Assembly (NCBI RefSeq): GCF_000328665.1
Contig: NC_019977.1
Coordinates: 434,001-498,000 of the forward strand
Length of the DNA stretch: 64,000 bases
Source of the DNA: Methanomethylovorans hollandica DSM 15978
Lineage (GTDB): Archaea; Halobacteriota; Methanosarcinia; Methanosarcinales; Methanosarcinaceae
Reading direction: 5' to 3'
Shown: positions 56,125-64,000 of the stretch, piece by piece
Position numbering within the stretch: position 1 is the first letter of the stretch
Layout: each line of letters starts with the position of its first letter
Made by a program: the position numbers and the translations under genes
The notes under the pieces: model-generated
The model's database searches: none
What the model was told of the DNA's origin: nothing
Seen by the model: only the letters and a program-made list of their open reading frames with translations

Positions 56125-58029
56125 ATGCAATTATTGCTCATCCATTCTGATTATATCGAATATGAGGTCAAAAAAAGCACCCCAGTGGCAGAGAAGATCG
56201 AAGATCCAATGAAGTCTGGCAGGCTGGAGGATGCACTCACAGTTTTCATTGCCGTAGAGAAGGCAGATGAGGTCAATCCAGATGAGGTTGCCCAGAAAGC
56301 TGTTTCTGAGGTCGAGAAGGTTGCAGGGCAGGTAAAAACCGAAAGCATAATGCTTTATCCTTATGCTCATCTGAGTTCAGATCTCTCTTCCCCAAAAGTT
56401 GCTGTTTATGTACTAACAGCTATGGAAAAAGAACTATCAGGCAAGTACATTGTAAAAAGAGCTCCCTTTGGCTGGTACAAAGCATTCAAGATCAGCTGCA
56501 AAGGTCATCCCCTGTCCGAGCTATCCAGGTCAATATCTCCTGAAAACAAAGATGGTGTCAATGTTGTCTGTGCCCTTGAAGGAAAACCGGAGGTTGTTTC
56601 TGAAGCTTTGAAAGCCGAAAGCACCGCCAAATCATACTGGCGTATCCTTACTCCGGACGGTCAGCTTCATGAAATGGACGGATTTGATTTCAAAGGTCAT
56701 GAGAACCTTAGTAAGTTCGTTGATTATGAGATCTCCAAGAAAAGAGAGGTTGATAAGGCACCTCCACACGTGGAGCTTATGCGCAGGCTTGAGCTAGCCG
56801 ATTATGAGCCGGGTTCGGATTCAGGTAACATGCGCTATTATCCTAAAGGCCGGCTTATTAAATCCCTGTTGGAGAACTATGTGGTCGAGGAATCCATCAA
56901 AGTGGGGGCTATGGAAGTTGAAACTCCTATTATGTATGATATGAACCATCCGACCCTCAAGAAGTATCTTGACAGGTTCCCTGCAAGGCAGTATTCCATA
57001 GAATCAGATAAAAGGCAGCTTTTCCTGAGGTTTGCTGCTTGTTTTGGCCAGTTCCTTATCAACCATGACATGACCATGTCTTACAAAAGTCTCCCTCTGA
57101 AGATGATAGAGCTTACACGCTACAGTTTCCGTAAGGAACAGAGGGGAGAGCTTGTGGGCCTGCGTCGCTTGAGGGCATTCACAATGCCTGATATGCATAC
57201 ACTCTGTTATGATATGGAACAGGCTGTTTCCCAGTTCGAAGAACAGTACAACATGTGTATCCGTATTCTGGACCAGGTAGGTATCAAAGTTGACGATTTT
57301 GAGGTCGCCATCAGGTTCACAAGAGATTTCTATGAAGAGAACAAGGATTTCATCACCAATCTTGCCCGCATTGTGAACAAACCAGTACTTATAGAGATGT
57401 GGGATACACGTTTCTTCTACTTCGTGCTCAAGTTCGAGTTTAATTTTGTAGATGCCCTGGCAAAGGCAAGTGCTCTTTCCACAGTGCAGATAGATGTGGA
57501 AAATGCTGAAAGATATGACATAAAATACATAGATGTCACGGGTGAGGAGAAACGTCCGACCATTCTGCATTGCTCTCCAAGTGGTGCTATAGAACGCTGT
57601 ATCTATGGTTTACTGGAAAAAGAAGCCATGAGAACTGAAAGGGGTGAGGTCCCCATGCTTCCTGTATGGCTTTCTCCGACTCAGGTAAGGGTGCTTCCAA
57701 TATCTGAAAAGCATCTTGAGTTTGCAAAGCAGGTTTCAGAAAAGCTTAATTGCCGTGTAGATATCGATGACAGAGAAGATACTGTGGGCAAGCGTATACG
57801 TGAAGCAGGACGCGAATGGATTCCTTATGTGGTAGTCATCGGGGACAAAGAGGTTGAAACTGGCAGAATAAATGTCACCATAAGGGCGGAATCTCAGGCT
57901 AATCGCCCGAAGACCATGGAAATGTCAACAGATGAACTGGATTCCCGCATACAGGCAGAGATCGCTGGCTTGCCCTACCGGGGTCTGCCTCTTGCAAAGA
58001 TGCTCTCACAGAGGCCAAAGTTCATATAA
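56125..58029 (+). CDS. thrS: Threonyl-tRNA synthetase, archaeal type
   Basis: A 634-residue ThrRS. The N-terminal domain ([17 protein letters not shown]) is the archaeal D-Tyr-tRNA-deacylase-like editing domain; the class II core and the C-terminal anticodon-binding domain ([15 protein letters not shown]) follow. It charges tRNA-Thr, matching the tRNA-Thr gene in the window, and removes serine. CAGGTGAAATC just upstream selects ATG 56125; an ATG 69 nt earlier lies in the leader. The acylphosphatase gene starts 2 nt after its stop. Confidence 0.96.
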   Translation: MQLLLIHSDYIEYEVKKSTPVAEKIEDPMKSGRLEDALTVFIAVEKADEVNPDEVAQKAVSEVEKVAGQVKTESIMLYPYAHLSSDLSSPKVAVYVLTAMEKELSGKYIVKRAPFGWYKAFKISCKGHPLSELSRSISPENKDGVNVVCALEGKPEVVSEALKAESTAKSYWRILTPDGQLHEMDGFDFKGHENLSKFVDYEISKKREVDKAPPHVELMRRLELADYEPGSDSGNMRYYPKGRLIKSLLENYVVEESIKVGAMEVETPIMYDMNHPTLKKYLDRFPARQYSIESDKRQLFLRFAACFGQFLINHDMTMSYKSLPLKMIELTRYSFRKEQRGELVGLRRLRAFTMPDMHTLCYDMEQAVSQFEEQYNMCIRILDQVGIKVDDFEVAIRFTRDFYEENKDFITNLARIVNKPVLIEMWDTRFFYFVLKFEFNFVDALAKASALSTVQIDVENAERYDIKYIDVTGEEKRPTILHCSPSGAIERCIYGLLEKEAMRTERGEVPMLPVWLSPTQVRVLPISEKHLEFAKQVSEKLNCRVDIDDREDTVGKRIREAGREWIPYVVVIGDKEVETGRINVTIRAESQANRPKTMEMSTDELDSRIQAEIAGLPYRGLPLAKMLSQRPKFI

Positions 58030-58030
58030 G

Positions 58031-58336
58031 ATGGTTCCTGAATACCCTTCCATGGATATGGGACACGTACTTGCCGAAGTCCATGTGTACGGAAGGGTAC
58101 AGGGAGTCTTTTTCCGTCAGTTCACAAAGAACACTGCACAGGAACTTGGCATTGCAGGTTATGCCCGTAACCTTCCCGATGGTTGCGTACAGGTCCTTGC
58201 CGAAGGACCTAAACAGTCTGTTGAAATACTCTTGCAAAGGCTAAGAGTAGGTCCTCCTATGTCCTGTGTGGATTCGCTGGGTGTTGAATGGAAACAGGCT
58301 TCAGGTGAATTTACAGGCTTTGTCATAAGACGATAA
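58031..58336 (+). CDS. acyP: Acylphosphatase
   Basis: A 101-residue protein with the acylphosphatase signature VYGRVQGVFFRQFTKNTAQE and GYARNLPDGCVQVLAEGP, which contain the phosphate-binding loop, catalytic Arg and Asn. It hydrolyses acyl phosphates such as carbamoyl or acetyl phosphate. About 15 residues precede the core; ATG 58052 or 58058 would give a more usual length. It is coupled to thrS. Confidence 0.92.
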   Translation: MVPEYPSMDMGHVLAEVHVYGRVQGVFFRQFTKNTAQELGIAGYARNLPDGCVQVLAEGPKQSVEILLQRLRVGPPMSCVDSLGVEWKQASGEFTGFVIRR

Positions 58337-58412
58337 ACATGTCCATATTCGCATTTATGTAAATTTTCTTTAGGGCTAAGTTATATAAAACATATCAGAG
58401 GACAGTGGGACG

Positions 58413-59582
58413 ATGAACAACATAGTAATTGTCAGATACGGGGAATTGGCACTGAAAAGTCCTGGTGTCAGGAACCATTATGAAAAGGTCCTTATGAGGA
58501 ATATTTCAGCTATGCTTGATCAACGCGGTGTGGAGTATTCAGGTCTGAGCCGGGAATGGGGAAGGATCTTTATCAAGACTTCCGATGAAATGGCAGCAGG
58601 CGCTGCAGCTGATGTGTTTGGTGTTGTATCTGCATCATTTGCAACTGCTGTTGATGCAGATCTTGATTCCGTATCGCAAAAATGTGCTGATATTGCTGTG
58701 GGGTTCATCGGGGAGGGTGATTCTTTTGCCATAAGGGCCCGCAGGACCGGGAATCATGATTTTTCTTCCCAGGATGTAGGACTGAAATGCGGAGATGCGG
58801 TGTGGGAGCGTTTGCTTTCAGAAGGCAAAACTCCTTTAGTGGATCTCACAAGGCCGGATAAGGAGATCTTTGTAGAGGTGCGCCAGAAGGAAGCCTATGT
58901 CTTCACGGAAAATTCCAGGGGTGTAGGCGGTCTTCCTCTGGGAACTCAGGGGAAAATGGTCGCTCTTGTATCCGGAGGTATTGATTCTCCTGTAGCTGCC
59001 TGGCTCATGATGAAAAGAGGTGTTGAGATGATTCCGGTATACTGCAGCAATGAACCTTTTGCAGATGATTCCACAAGACAGCGTGCACTGGATAGCATAA
59101 GGGTGCTGCAGCAATGGGCTCCCGGTCACCCTCTAAAAATATATGAGGTCCCGCATGGATGTTCTCTGAAGGCGTTTGTGGAACAGTGCTCCAGGAACAA
59201 AACATGCGTGCTGTGCAAAAGGACCATGTATAGGGTTGCTTATGAGATCATGAAGCGTGAAGGCGCTACCGGTGTAATCACAGGCTCTTCTTTAGGGCAG
59301 GTAGCTTCACAGACATCTGCAAATATGTACGCAGAGCTTTATGGGCTTGCCATACCTCTATACCATCCGTTGATAGCTCTTGATAAAGCAGATATTATAG
59401 ATATTGCAAGGAAAATAGGTTCTTATGATGTGTCTGTCAGGCCTGTAACATGTTGCTCGGCTGTACCGGAAAAACCCGAGACAAGAGCTGAGTATGATTC
59501 TTTGCTTGCTGAGGAGAGCAAAGTAGATATTGACGGTCTGGTGAGTTTCTCCGTTTCAGGCGCACAAGTATTCAGATTGTGA
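58413..59582 (+). CDS. thiI: tRNA 4-thiouridine synthase ThiI
   Basis: A 389-residue protein: N-terminal ferredoxin-like and THUMP domains (YGELALKSPGVRNHYEK), then a PP-loop ATPase domain with VSGGIDSPVAAWL. The rhodanese domain of bacterial ThiI is missing, as in most archaea; CSRNKTCVLCKRTMYRVA supplies cysteines that may carry sulfur. It adenylates U8 of tRNA for thiolation. A TATA element GTTATATAAA lies about 30 nt upstream. Confidence 0.94.
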   Translation: MNNIVIVRYGELALKSPGVRNHYEKVLMRNISAMLDQRGVEYSGLSREWGRIFIKTSDEMAAGAAADVFGVVSASFATAVDADLDSVSQKCADIAVGFIGEGDSFAIRARRTGNHDFSSQDVGLKCGDAVWERLLSEGKTPLVDLTRPDKEIFVEVRQKEAYVFTENSRGVGGLPLGTQGKMVALVSGGIDSPVAAWLMMKRGVEMIPVYCSNEPFADDSTRQRALDSIRVLQQWAPGHPLKIYEVPHGCSLKAFVEQCSRNKTCVLCKRTMYRVAYEIMKREGATGVITGSSLGQVASQTSANMYAELYGLAIPLYHPLIALDKADIIDIARKIGSYDVSVRPVTCCSAVPEKPETRAEYDSLLAEESKVDIDGLVSFSVSGAQVFRL

Positions 59583-59760
59583 TCTGTACAATACATTTAT
59601 GACCTCCATCTTTGCAATATGTAAGTTTAATTGAGCAGATTCACTAATATTCTATTTTTTATAAGTCTTTAATTTGCACAATTGAAATGTCATCATTATG
59701 ATGCTTATTTAATTCTAGTGTCCAGCATCTCGTATTCGCTTCCGGCACACTACAAAAACC
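59583..59760. other. Intergenic region after thiI
   Basis: AT-rich spacer between the thiI stop and the candidate RNA promoter. No gene or clear terminator is visible. Confidence 0.35.
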
Positions 59761-59770
59761 TTATATATTT
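59754..59770 (+). promoter_or_regulatory. Strong archaeal BRE/TATA promoter
   Basis: AAAAACCTTATATATTT is a near-ideal BRE plus TATA box. It lies far from the next coding start (60066) but about 25 nt before a structured segment at 59785-59890, so it probably drives a small RNA. Confidence 0.55.
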
Positions 59771-59784
59771 TGATAACATATGCA

Positions 59785-59895
59785 CAGATTAGGCGCACAG
59801 AGTAACAACAACATGAATTTCTAGCACAAATTTCATCCTTTATCTCTCGTCCATTCCCTCAAATTTCATGTGCGCCTGCTTCTAACTTTTTCTCA
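59785..59895 (+). ncRNA. Candidate small structured RNA
   Basis: A segment of about 100 nt closed by a 9-bp perfect inverted repeat, AGGCGCACA (59791-59799) with TGTGCGCCT (59869-59877), followed by a T-rich stretch (CTTTTTCTC, about 59886-59894). Inside, CATGAATTT (59812-59820) can pair with either of two identical copies of AAATTTCAT (59828-59836, 59861-59869). A strong TATA box lies at the right distance upstream and there is no reading frame of note. I do not recognise the RNA family. Confidence 0.4.
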
Positions 59896-60065
59896 CTGCA
59901 ACTGATGTTTTTATTTCTCATTCATACTTCCTGCTCGAATGGACATACTTATCTTAAATGTGGAGATAGTCTTCCAATAAGTTTTATATAAATCCATGTA
60001 TAATTCATACTAGTTATATTCATCCCAATTAATTTAAACTCAATAACATCTGAAGTTGAAACTTT
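59896..60065 (+). promoter_or_regulatory. Promoter and leader of the long ArlCDE-like gene
   Basis: A TATA-like TTTTATATA lies at 59982-59990 and another AT-rich candidate near 60012-60020. No ribosome binding site precedes ATG 60066, so translation may depend on a short or leaderless transcript. Confidence 0.4.
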
Positions 60066-62528
60066 ATGAGCACATTTCCATGGGAACAGACAGGCAAGAA
60101 GAAGGAAGAGGAACCGGACGGTGCTACAAATGCTGCACCGGGCACACCACCATTTGCTGCCGGTGCTCCGATCTCAGACCTTTTCCAGAAAGCTTTTTCG
60201 GAACCGGTCATACAGGAGACAAGTATTGCCTTTCCTGAAAAAAGCTTACCCTCCAAACTTTCTGTAGTATCTTATCCTTTGTTTTCCATGGAAATACCGG
60301 ATCTATCTTCTCTTGGGTCTAAACAGGAAGTTCCAGGGGGTCCAACGCCTCCTTTCATATTTAACGGAAAAGAGGGATCTTTACCTATCTTTTTATCTAA
60401 GAAGCCTCCAATGGCATTTCCGGGTGCTCCCGCAACTGAGGTAAAGGATACTCCAAAGGTACAGACAACCAGTAAAAGACAACTACCCGTCTTTGAAATG
60501 GTATTGCCCGAAGATGGCACCAACGTTGGTGATCCGCTACCTGCTCCTGTGAAACCTGGGATCAATGCCACAGATATTTCAATATTTCCTGTTCCAGGTC
60601 CAAATTTAAGTGGTCCAGGTCCTTTTAGTTTTACGGCATCCCCACAGCCTGCTGAAAATGATACATTTTCTCCGTCCTCGCCATTTTGCCTATTTGTGCC
60701 ACCACTTCAACCTGCTGCTATTGCAGGTTCAGATGATCCTTCTTCAGCAGATCCATTCTCTGCTTCCCATGATCCTTTCGCTCAGGGTATTCCCCCATCC
60801 GCTGCTGACCCTTTTGCAGGCCAGATCAATCTTTCTAGTGCCGTCCCCGGTCCATCGGGTCTAGCTCCTTTTCCGTTTTCCGGGCCGAACCCTTTGTTTT
60901 CAGGTGGCTCTACCCCCAGTTATATGAACACAGTACCAGGGAAAAAGCCAGGTATAGGCGGAAAGATGGTTGATGTACCCGGAAAACTGGCAACGAGTAT
61001 AAGTGAGCTGGCAAATTCCATTGTTGTCAATGTTCGGAACCTTACTAAAGGTAAAAGTCTGCTGGATAAAATGGAGAAAATAAAGGAAGGCAATATTTTC
61101 GAAGAGGACCATTCTCTACAATCGCCTGATGCTTCTGTATATGAAAGAGGGAGGCAGGCAAGAGGCAATGCATTGTCCATTGTTTCAAATAACTCTCCTT
61201 TTGGTCCGGCACCTTCAGGCTTATCGTCTTTTGCACCTTCCGCAGGTGGTACTGGCTTGTCAATGCCTGCTCCACAAATCCTCCCAGATAGCTTGCCAGA
61301 TGATCATGCTATCAGTATCTCTCCGGGTGATTTTGTAAAAGTAACTCCGGTGGAGAATCCATTGTTCGATTTTCCGGAAGCGCTTAAGATCGATAATAAT
61401 TCCCAGTCACTACTTCCTGCTTACAATGATACCGCAGAGGGTACTGCAGGTATGAAGCAGCGATCGTCAGATACCCTTCATCAGCCTGAGAAAGTGGCTG
61501 AAGGGGTACCTTTCCCTGCAGCTGTGAAGAGTTCGAACGGATGCGCTCCTGCCGGGTCCAAGGAACTTGATGATATCAGAGAAAAGCTGGAATCTTCTGC
61601 AGGCAATGTCTCTCAGGTATGTGGCATGTACGAGGAGCTTTCAGGGAATATGGCTGTTCTTGGCGATTCTGTGAGGTCTCTGCAAGGTTCTTCTGATGAC
61701 ATGATGACAGCAACGTGTATGAAATTCGATAGTCTGGACGAGCGTATAGTCCGGCTGGAATCGCACCTGTTGGGTATGGAACAACAAGTGGCTCATGTTC
61801 TGTCTGAGAATCGGGATATCATGTCAAGCCTTTCCAGTATAGAGCAGCATATCTCCGAGCTTGTGGGATCTTACACGGCTCTTGTCTCTAAAATACAGGA
61901 AAATGCGCAGGAAAATGATGATCGCTTCTCTGCTTTGTCGGCTAAAGCAGGTGCAATGGAAAACCTTGTCCCGAGATTTGCGAGCATGGAGAGGTCAGGT
62001 ACGGAAGTATCTGCAACCGTACAGGATCTTCAAGGTAATGTTGCAAAGCTCGGTACTGATATTTCAAACGTTTCAGCATCACAGCAGGAGATCAGGGATG
62101 AGATGATGGAGCTATCCAAATACGCGGAGGGAGAGCTCAAAAAAATAGGTGCCAAGGGGTATAAAGTAGCAGATCAGAGCATACAGCTTGCACACATCAT
62201 GAAAAATTCCTCGAGTATCAAATTGTGTATGGAATGGCTTGAGTTTCTTATGGAACTAGTAGGGCGTAATAATCTGCCTGATATTCTCTCTTACTATGAG
62301 GAGTTGGGCTGGATCACAGAGGAAGCACGTATGGAACTCATGAGATATGCTGAAGGCATCGATTTCTATATGGAGAAACCGGACTGGAAGCTTAATCCCG
62401 ACGACCATGTAAAATCCGTCTGGTTCATTGAGAACCTTGCAGGGATCAAAGTGGACAAGAATAAACTGTCCGTTATTGACCGGGATATTGAAAAAGTCCG
62501 CAAGGGCTCAGAGATATATAATATTTGA
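60066..62528 (+). CDS. Very long ArlCDE (FlaD/E-domain) protein with proline-rich N-terminus
   Basis: An 820-residue protein. Residues ~1-330 and ~370-520 are low-complexity, rich in Pro, Ser, Phe and Gly (DPFS, SADPF and PSGLAPFPFSG-like blocks); ~520-700 is coiled coil; the last ~120 residues are a FlaD/E domain clearly related to the ArlCDE of the arl operon, sharing WLEFLMELVGRNNLPD, LGWI, EGIDFYMEKPDWKL and a final DRDIEKVRKGSEIY. It is about twice the operon copy's length and stands apart from other arl genes, with its own promoter. It may form or decorate the cytosolic motor ring; the disordered N-terminus could bind other proteins. Confidence 0.85.
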   Translation: MSTFPWEQTGKKKEEEPDGATNAAPGTPPFAAGAPISDLFQKAFSEPVIQETSIAFPEKSLPSKLSVVSYPLFSMEIPDLSSLGSKQEVPGGPTPPFIFNGKEGSLPIFLSKKPPMAFPGAPATEVKDTPKVQTTSKRQLPVFEMVLPEDGTNVGDPLPAPVKPGINATDISIFPVPGPNLSGPGPFSFTASPQPAENDTFSPSSPFCLFVPPLQPAAIAGSDDPSSADPFSASHDPFAQGIPPSAADPFAGQINLSSAVPGPSGLAPFPFSGPNPLFSGGSTPSYMNTVPGKKPGIGGKMVDVPGKLATSISELANSIVVNVRNLTKGKSLLDKMEKIKEGNIFEEDHSLQSPDASVYERGRQARGNALSIVSNNSPFGPAPSGLSSFAPSAGGTGLSMPAPQILPDSLPDDHAISISPGDFVKVTPVENPLFDFPEALKIDNNSQSLLPAYNDTAEGTAGMKQRSSDTLHQPEKVAEGVPFPAAVKSSNGCAPAGSKELDDIREKLESSAGNVSQVCGMYEELSGNMAVLGDSVRSLQGSSDDMMTATCMKFDSLDERIVRLESHLLGMEQQVAHVLSENRDIMSSLSSIEQHISELVGSYTALVSKIQENAQENDDRFSALSAKAGAMENLVPRFASMERSGTEVSATVQDLQGNVAKLGTDISNVSASQQEIRDEMMELSKYAEGELKKIGAKGYKVADQSIQLAHIMKNSSSIKLCMEWLEFLMELVGRNNLPDILSYYEELGWITEEARMELMRYAEGIDFYMEKPDWKLNPDDHVKSVWFIENLAGIKVDKNKLSVIDRDIEKVRKGSEIYNI

Positions 62529-62544
62529 GAACTCAGTTCTCTTT
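62527..62544 (+). terminator. Terminator-like hairpin at the end of the long ArlCDE gene
   Basis: GAGAAC (62527-62532) pairs perfectly with GTTCTC (62536-62541) around a TCA loop and is followed by TTT. It overlaps the stop codon. Confidence 0.4.
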
Positions 62545-62645
62545 ATGTCCTATGTGGAGCCAGAGGCCTAGTCTTTCAAGCATGCATGCAGCAGATATGG
62601 ATAGAGAAGAGATAAAAAAATAAAATAATGTAATAAAGAAGTGAA

Positions 62646-62665
62646 CCTGTGAAAGCTTTCACAGG
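62646..62665 (-). terminator. 20-bp perfect palindrome, likely terminator of the minus-strand membrane-protein gene
   Basis: CCTGTGAAAGCTTTCACAGG is a perfect palindrome that spans the stop codon of the minus-strand gene ending at 62659. On the minus strand it is followed by T-rich sequence, so it can act as an intrinsic terminator; protein binding is the alternative. Confidence 0.5.
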
Positions 62666-63264
62666 CTAGTTTCAGCCTCTTTTCCGCTCATGTCCTGTAC
62701 TTTCATGCCTGATACCGCACCTGTCACCATGGGGAGTGCGAGGACAAGTATTAGCATTGTAAAGGGCATTGTAAGGATGGTCCCTATCCATATTGCGCTG
62801 CCAATTGCATTGAGAATCATGACCACTACTACAAGCACTATTGTGTCCTGGGGGTTGGCTTTTGCTATTTCCAGGCTTTCCTTCAGGGAATCCACTGCAC
62901 CAATATCCTTGACCACCATCAATGGCAGTGCATAGAGGAAAATTATTGCAAAAGCTATGCTGATTATTATTCCCGGGATAACCAGGAGCAAGAACCCTAT
63001 AAATATGGGTATCATAATTATCAGGAACAGTACCCAGCTCTGTATGAACTTATCAAGCTTGAATCCTGCAAAGACATCAGCTATTTCTACGATCTCTCCT
63101 CTAGCTCCCTTTGCAGCCATGTGGGCAAGGCCATAGGCTAATGGAGCGGATGTTATAAGGAAGATCGATCCGAAGATCGTTATAAGCGCACCAATGATAT
63201 AAGCAACCAGATTCTTTTGGAAGATTTCCCAGCTATCTTTTAAGAGAGTTTCTATCTCTATAAT
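62659..63264 (-). CDS. Predicted multi-pass membrane protein, paralogue of its neighbour (copy 1)
   Basis: A protein of about 201 aa with four to five hydrophobic segments, resembling the DUF4013-type membrane family; function unknown. It is a clear paralogue of the next gene: both begin EIE-x-LL-x(3)-WEIFQKN and share EIVEIADVFAGFK / ETVEIGDVFAGFK. A perfect AGGAGG (63275-63270) lies 5 nt before an ATT at 63264, exactly where the paralogue starts. The only standard start, TTG 63291, lies upstream of AGGAGG, which would then be inside the gene. ATT (or the following ATA) is therefore the probable start. Confidence 0.8.
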   Translation of the reverse strand: MIEIETLLKDSWEIFQKNLVAYIIGALITIFGSIFLITSAPLAYGLAHMAAKGARGEIVEIADVFAGFKLDKFIQSWVLFLIIMIPIFIGFLLLVIPGIIISIAFAIIFLYALPLMVVKDIGAVDSLKESLEIAKANPQDTIVLVVVVMILNAIGSAIWIGTILTMPFTMLILVLALPMVTGAVSGMKVQDMSGKEAETSL

Positions 63265-63376
63265 GTTCGCCTCCTGTGGACAATAATTCAATTAATATAT
63301 ATCTACAGTTAGGTAGTATTTATATCTATTCTAAAAAATAAAAAGTAAAAGGGTTTGGATTTAATTATAACCTGTC

Positions 63377-63943
63377 TCATCCCTCTATATAGGCTGCTGG
63401 CTGGCTGTTGCCTGCCAGGTTCTTTGCCGCAAGGGTATATCCTATCTGGCTAAGCGGGTATGTGATAAGCGCACCGATCACTATAAGGCTGCCAATGAAA
63501 TTGAGCGCAAAGAATACAAGGAATACAATCACGGTTTCTGCAGGATATTTTTGTATCAGTTCAAAATTCTCCTTAAGAGCATCTACTCCTTTGTATCCTC
63601 TCATGACCAAAAGTGGCAACGCATAGATCAGCAGTATTGCAATAATACCTCCGACTCTTCCCAGCAGCATGGAACCTGCGATCATCAATAGCAGGTAGAT
63701 GATGACTACTATCCAGCTCTGTACAAAGGCTCCGGGTACTTTGAATCCTGCAAAGACATCGCCTATTTCCACGGTCTCACCCTTTATCCCCTTAAATGCC
63801 ATATGTGTGACACCATATAAAAACGGTGCAATGGTTACAATAAGTATCGACCCGATTCCAGCTATAAGTGTACCTACAATAAATGCAACAATGTTCTTTT
63901 GGAAGATTTCCCACGTCTCTCTCAAAAGTTTTTCTATTTCCAC
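63377..63943 (-). CDS. Predicted multi-pass membrane protein, paralogue of its neighbour (copy 2)
   Basis: A 188-residue membrane protein with four to five hydrophobic segments, related to copy 1 over its full length. It starts with GTG 63943 behind AGGAGG. Tandem paralogues of this DUF4013-like type are frequent in archaea and their function is unknown; they might form a heteromeric membrane complex. The spacing between the two genes is about 110 nt, with a possible separate promoter for copy 1. Confidence 0.82.
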   Translation of the reverse strand: MEIEKLLRETWEIFQKNIVAFIVGTLIAGIGSILIVTIAPFLYGVTHMAFKGIKGETVEIGDVFAGFKVPGAFVQSWIVVIIYLLLMIAGSMLLGRVGGIIAILLIYALPLLVMRGYKGVDALKENFELIQKYPAETVIVFLVFFALNFIGSLIVIGALITYPLSQIGYTLAAKNLAGNSQPAAYIEG

Positions 63944-64000
63944 AGTATAAACCTCCTATCAATTATTCTGTGTACTAAATAGAGTTCTCTTTGTATGGTA

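Noticed and set aside
1-64000. CRISPR arrays, insertion sequences, prophage, rRNA genes and inteins
   Set aside because: I found no repeat-spacer pattern, no recognisable transposase, no phage structural genes and no rRNA; RtcB is of intein-free length.

Overview
The window is chromosomal DNA of a methanogenic archaeon, most likely a methylotrophic member of the Methanosarcinales (Methanolobus/Methanomethylovorans/Methanococcoides-like). Evidence: archaeal-type AlaRS and ThrRS, PCNA/PriL/TFS, RtcB with archease, ether-lipid head-group enzymes, MptD (methanopterin pathway), a CfbB/CbiA amidase (coenzyme F430 or cobamide), a homoaconitase-type small subunit (coenzyme B pathway), archaeosortase, AglB and an archaellum operon. 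The genus is an inference; no marker gene for it (mcr, 16S rRNA) lies here. Most genes have GGTGATC/GAGGTG-type ribosome binding sites matching the archaeal 16S 3' end.

Layout. 1-4.3 kb: a PHP-domain protein cut by the window edge, a large TPR protein and tRNA-Thr(TGT). 4.3-9.8 kb: class II aldolase, archaetidylinositol-phosphate synthase, archease, RtcB, a PUA protein, a bactofilin-like cell-surface or cytoskeletal protein and a small membrane protein. 9.8-14.6 kb: argD-hisC, then a minus-strand run artA-asd-pssA-mptD that joins archaeosortase to archaetidylserine/archaetidylethanolamine synthesis. 14.6-17.2 kb: Nudix, TFS, PCNA and primase large subunit. 17.3-19.8 kb: an archaeal phage-shock module (pspA-pspAA facing htpX-pspAB). 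19.8-24 kb: CfbB/CbiA, MoaA with a 49-residue companion, SurE and two small hypotheticals. 24.2-29.8 kb: alaS, a degenerate KaiC-like/receiver fusion and a methyltransferase.

29.8-36.2 kb: archaellum motor operon arlCDE-F-G-H-I-J, without archaellin genes. 36.2-38.6 kb: a leuB/aksF-like dehydrogenase, an uncharacterised protein and a leuD/hacB-like subunit in one tight operon. 38.6-50.3 kb: AglB oligosaccharyltransferase and a visibly AT-richer polysaccharide locus (four glycosyltransferases, flippase), followed by galU and manC. 50.6-54.9 kb: NfnA/NfnB-type oxidoreductase and a PAPS-reductase/ferredoxin fusion. 54.9-59.6 kb: AI-2E family permease, thrS, acylphosphatase and thiI. 59.6-64 kb: a candidate structured RNA, a second, very long ArlCDE-type protein and two tandem paralogous membrane proteins.

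The main theme is the cell envelope: archaellum motor, N-glycosylation and sugar-nucleotide supply, archaeosortase with its lipid genes, and the Psp stress module. The most unusual signal is that three unrelated genes (PHP protein, manC, one membrane protein) have a strong ribosome binding site placed exactly before an in-frame ATT, at the point where the protein family is expected to begin. Other leads are a candidate ~100-nt RNA with two alternative helices near 59.8 kb, the orphan 820-residue ArlCDE protein, and a YLRT specificity motif suggesting that the 'leuB-leuD' operon serves coenzyme B rather than leucine.
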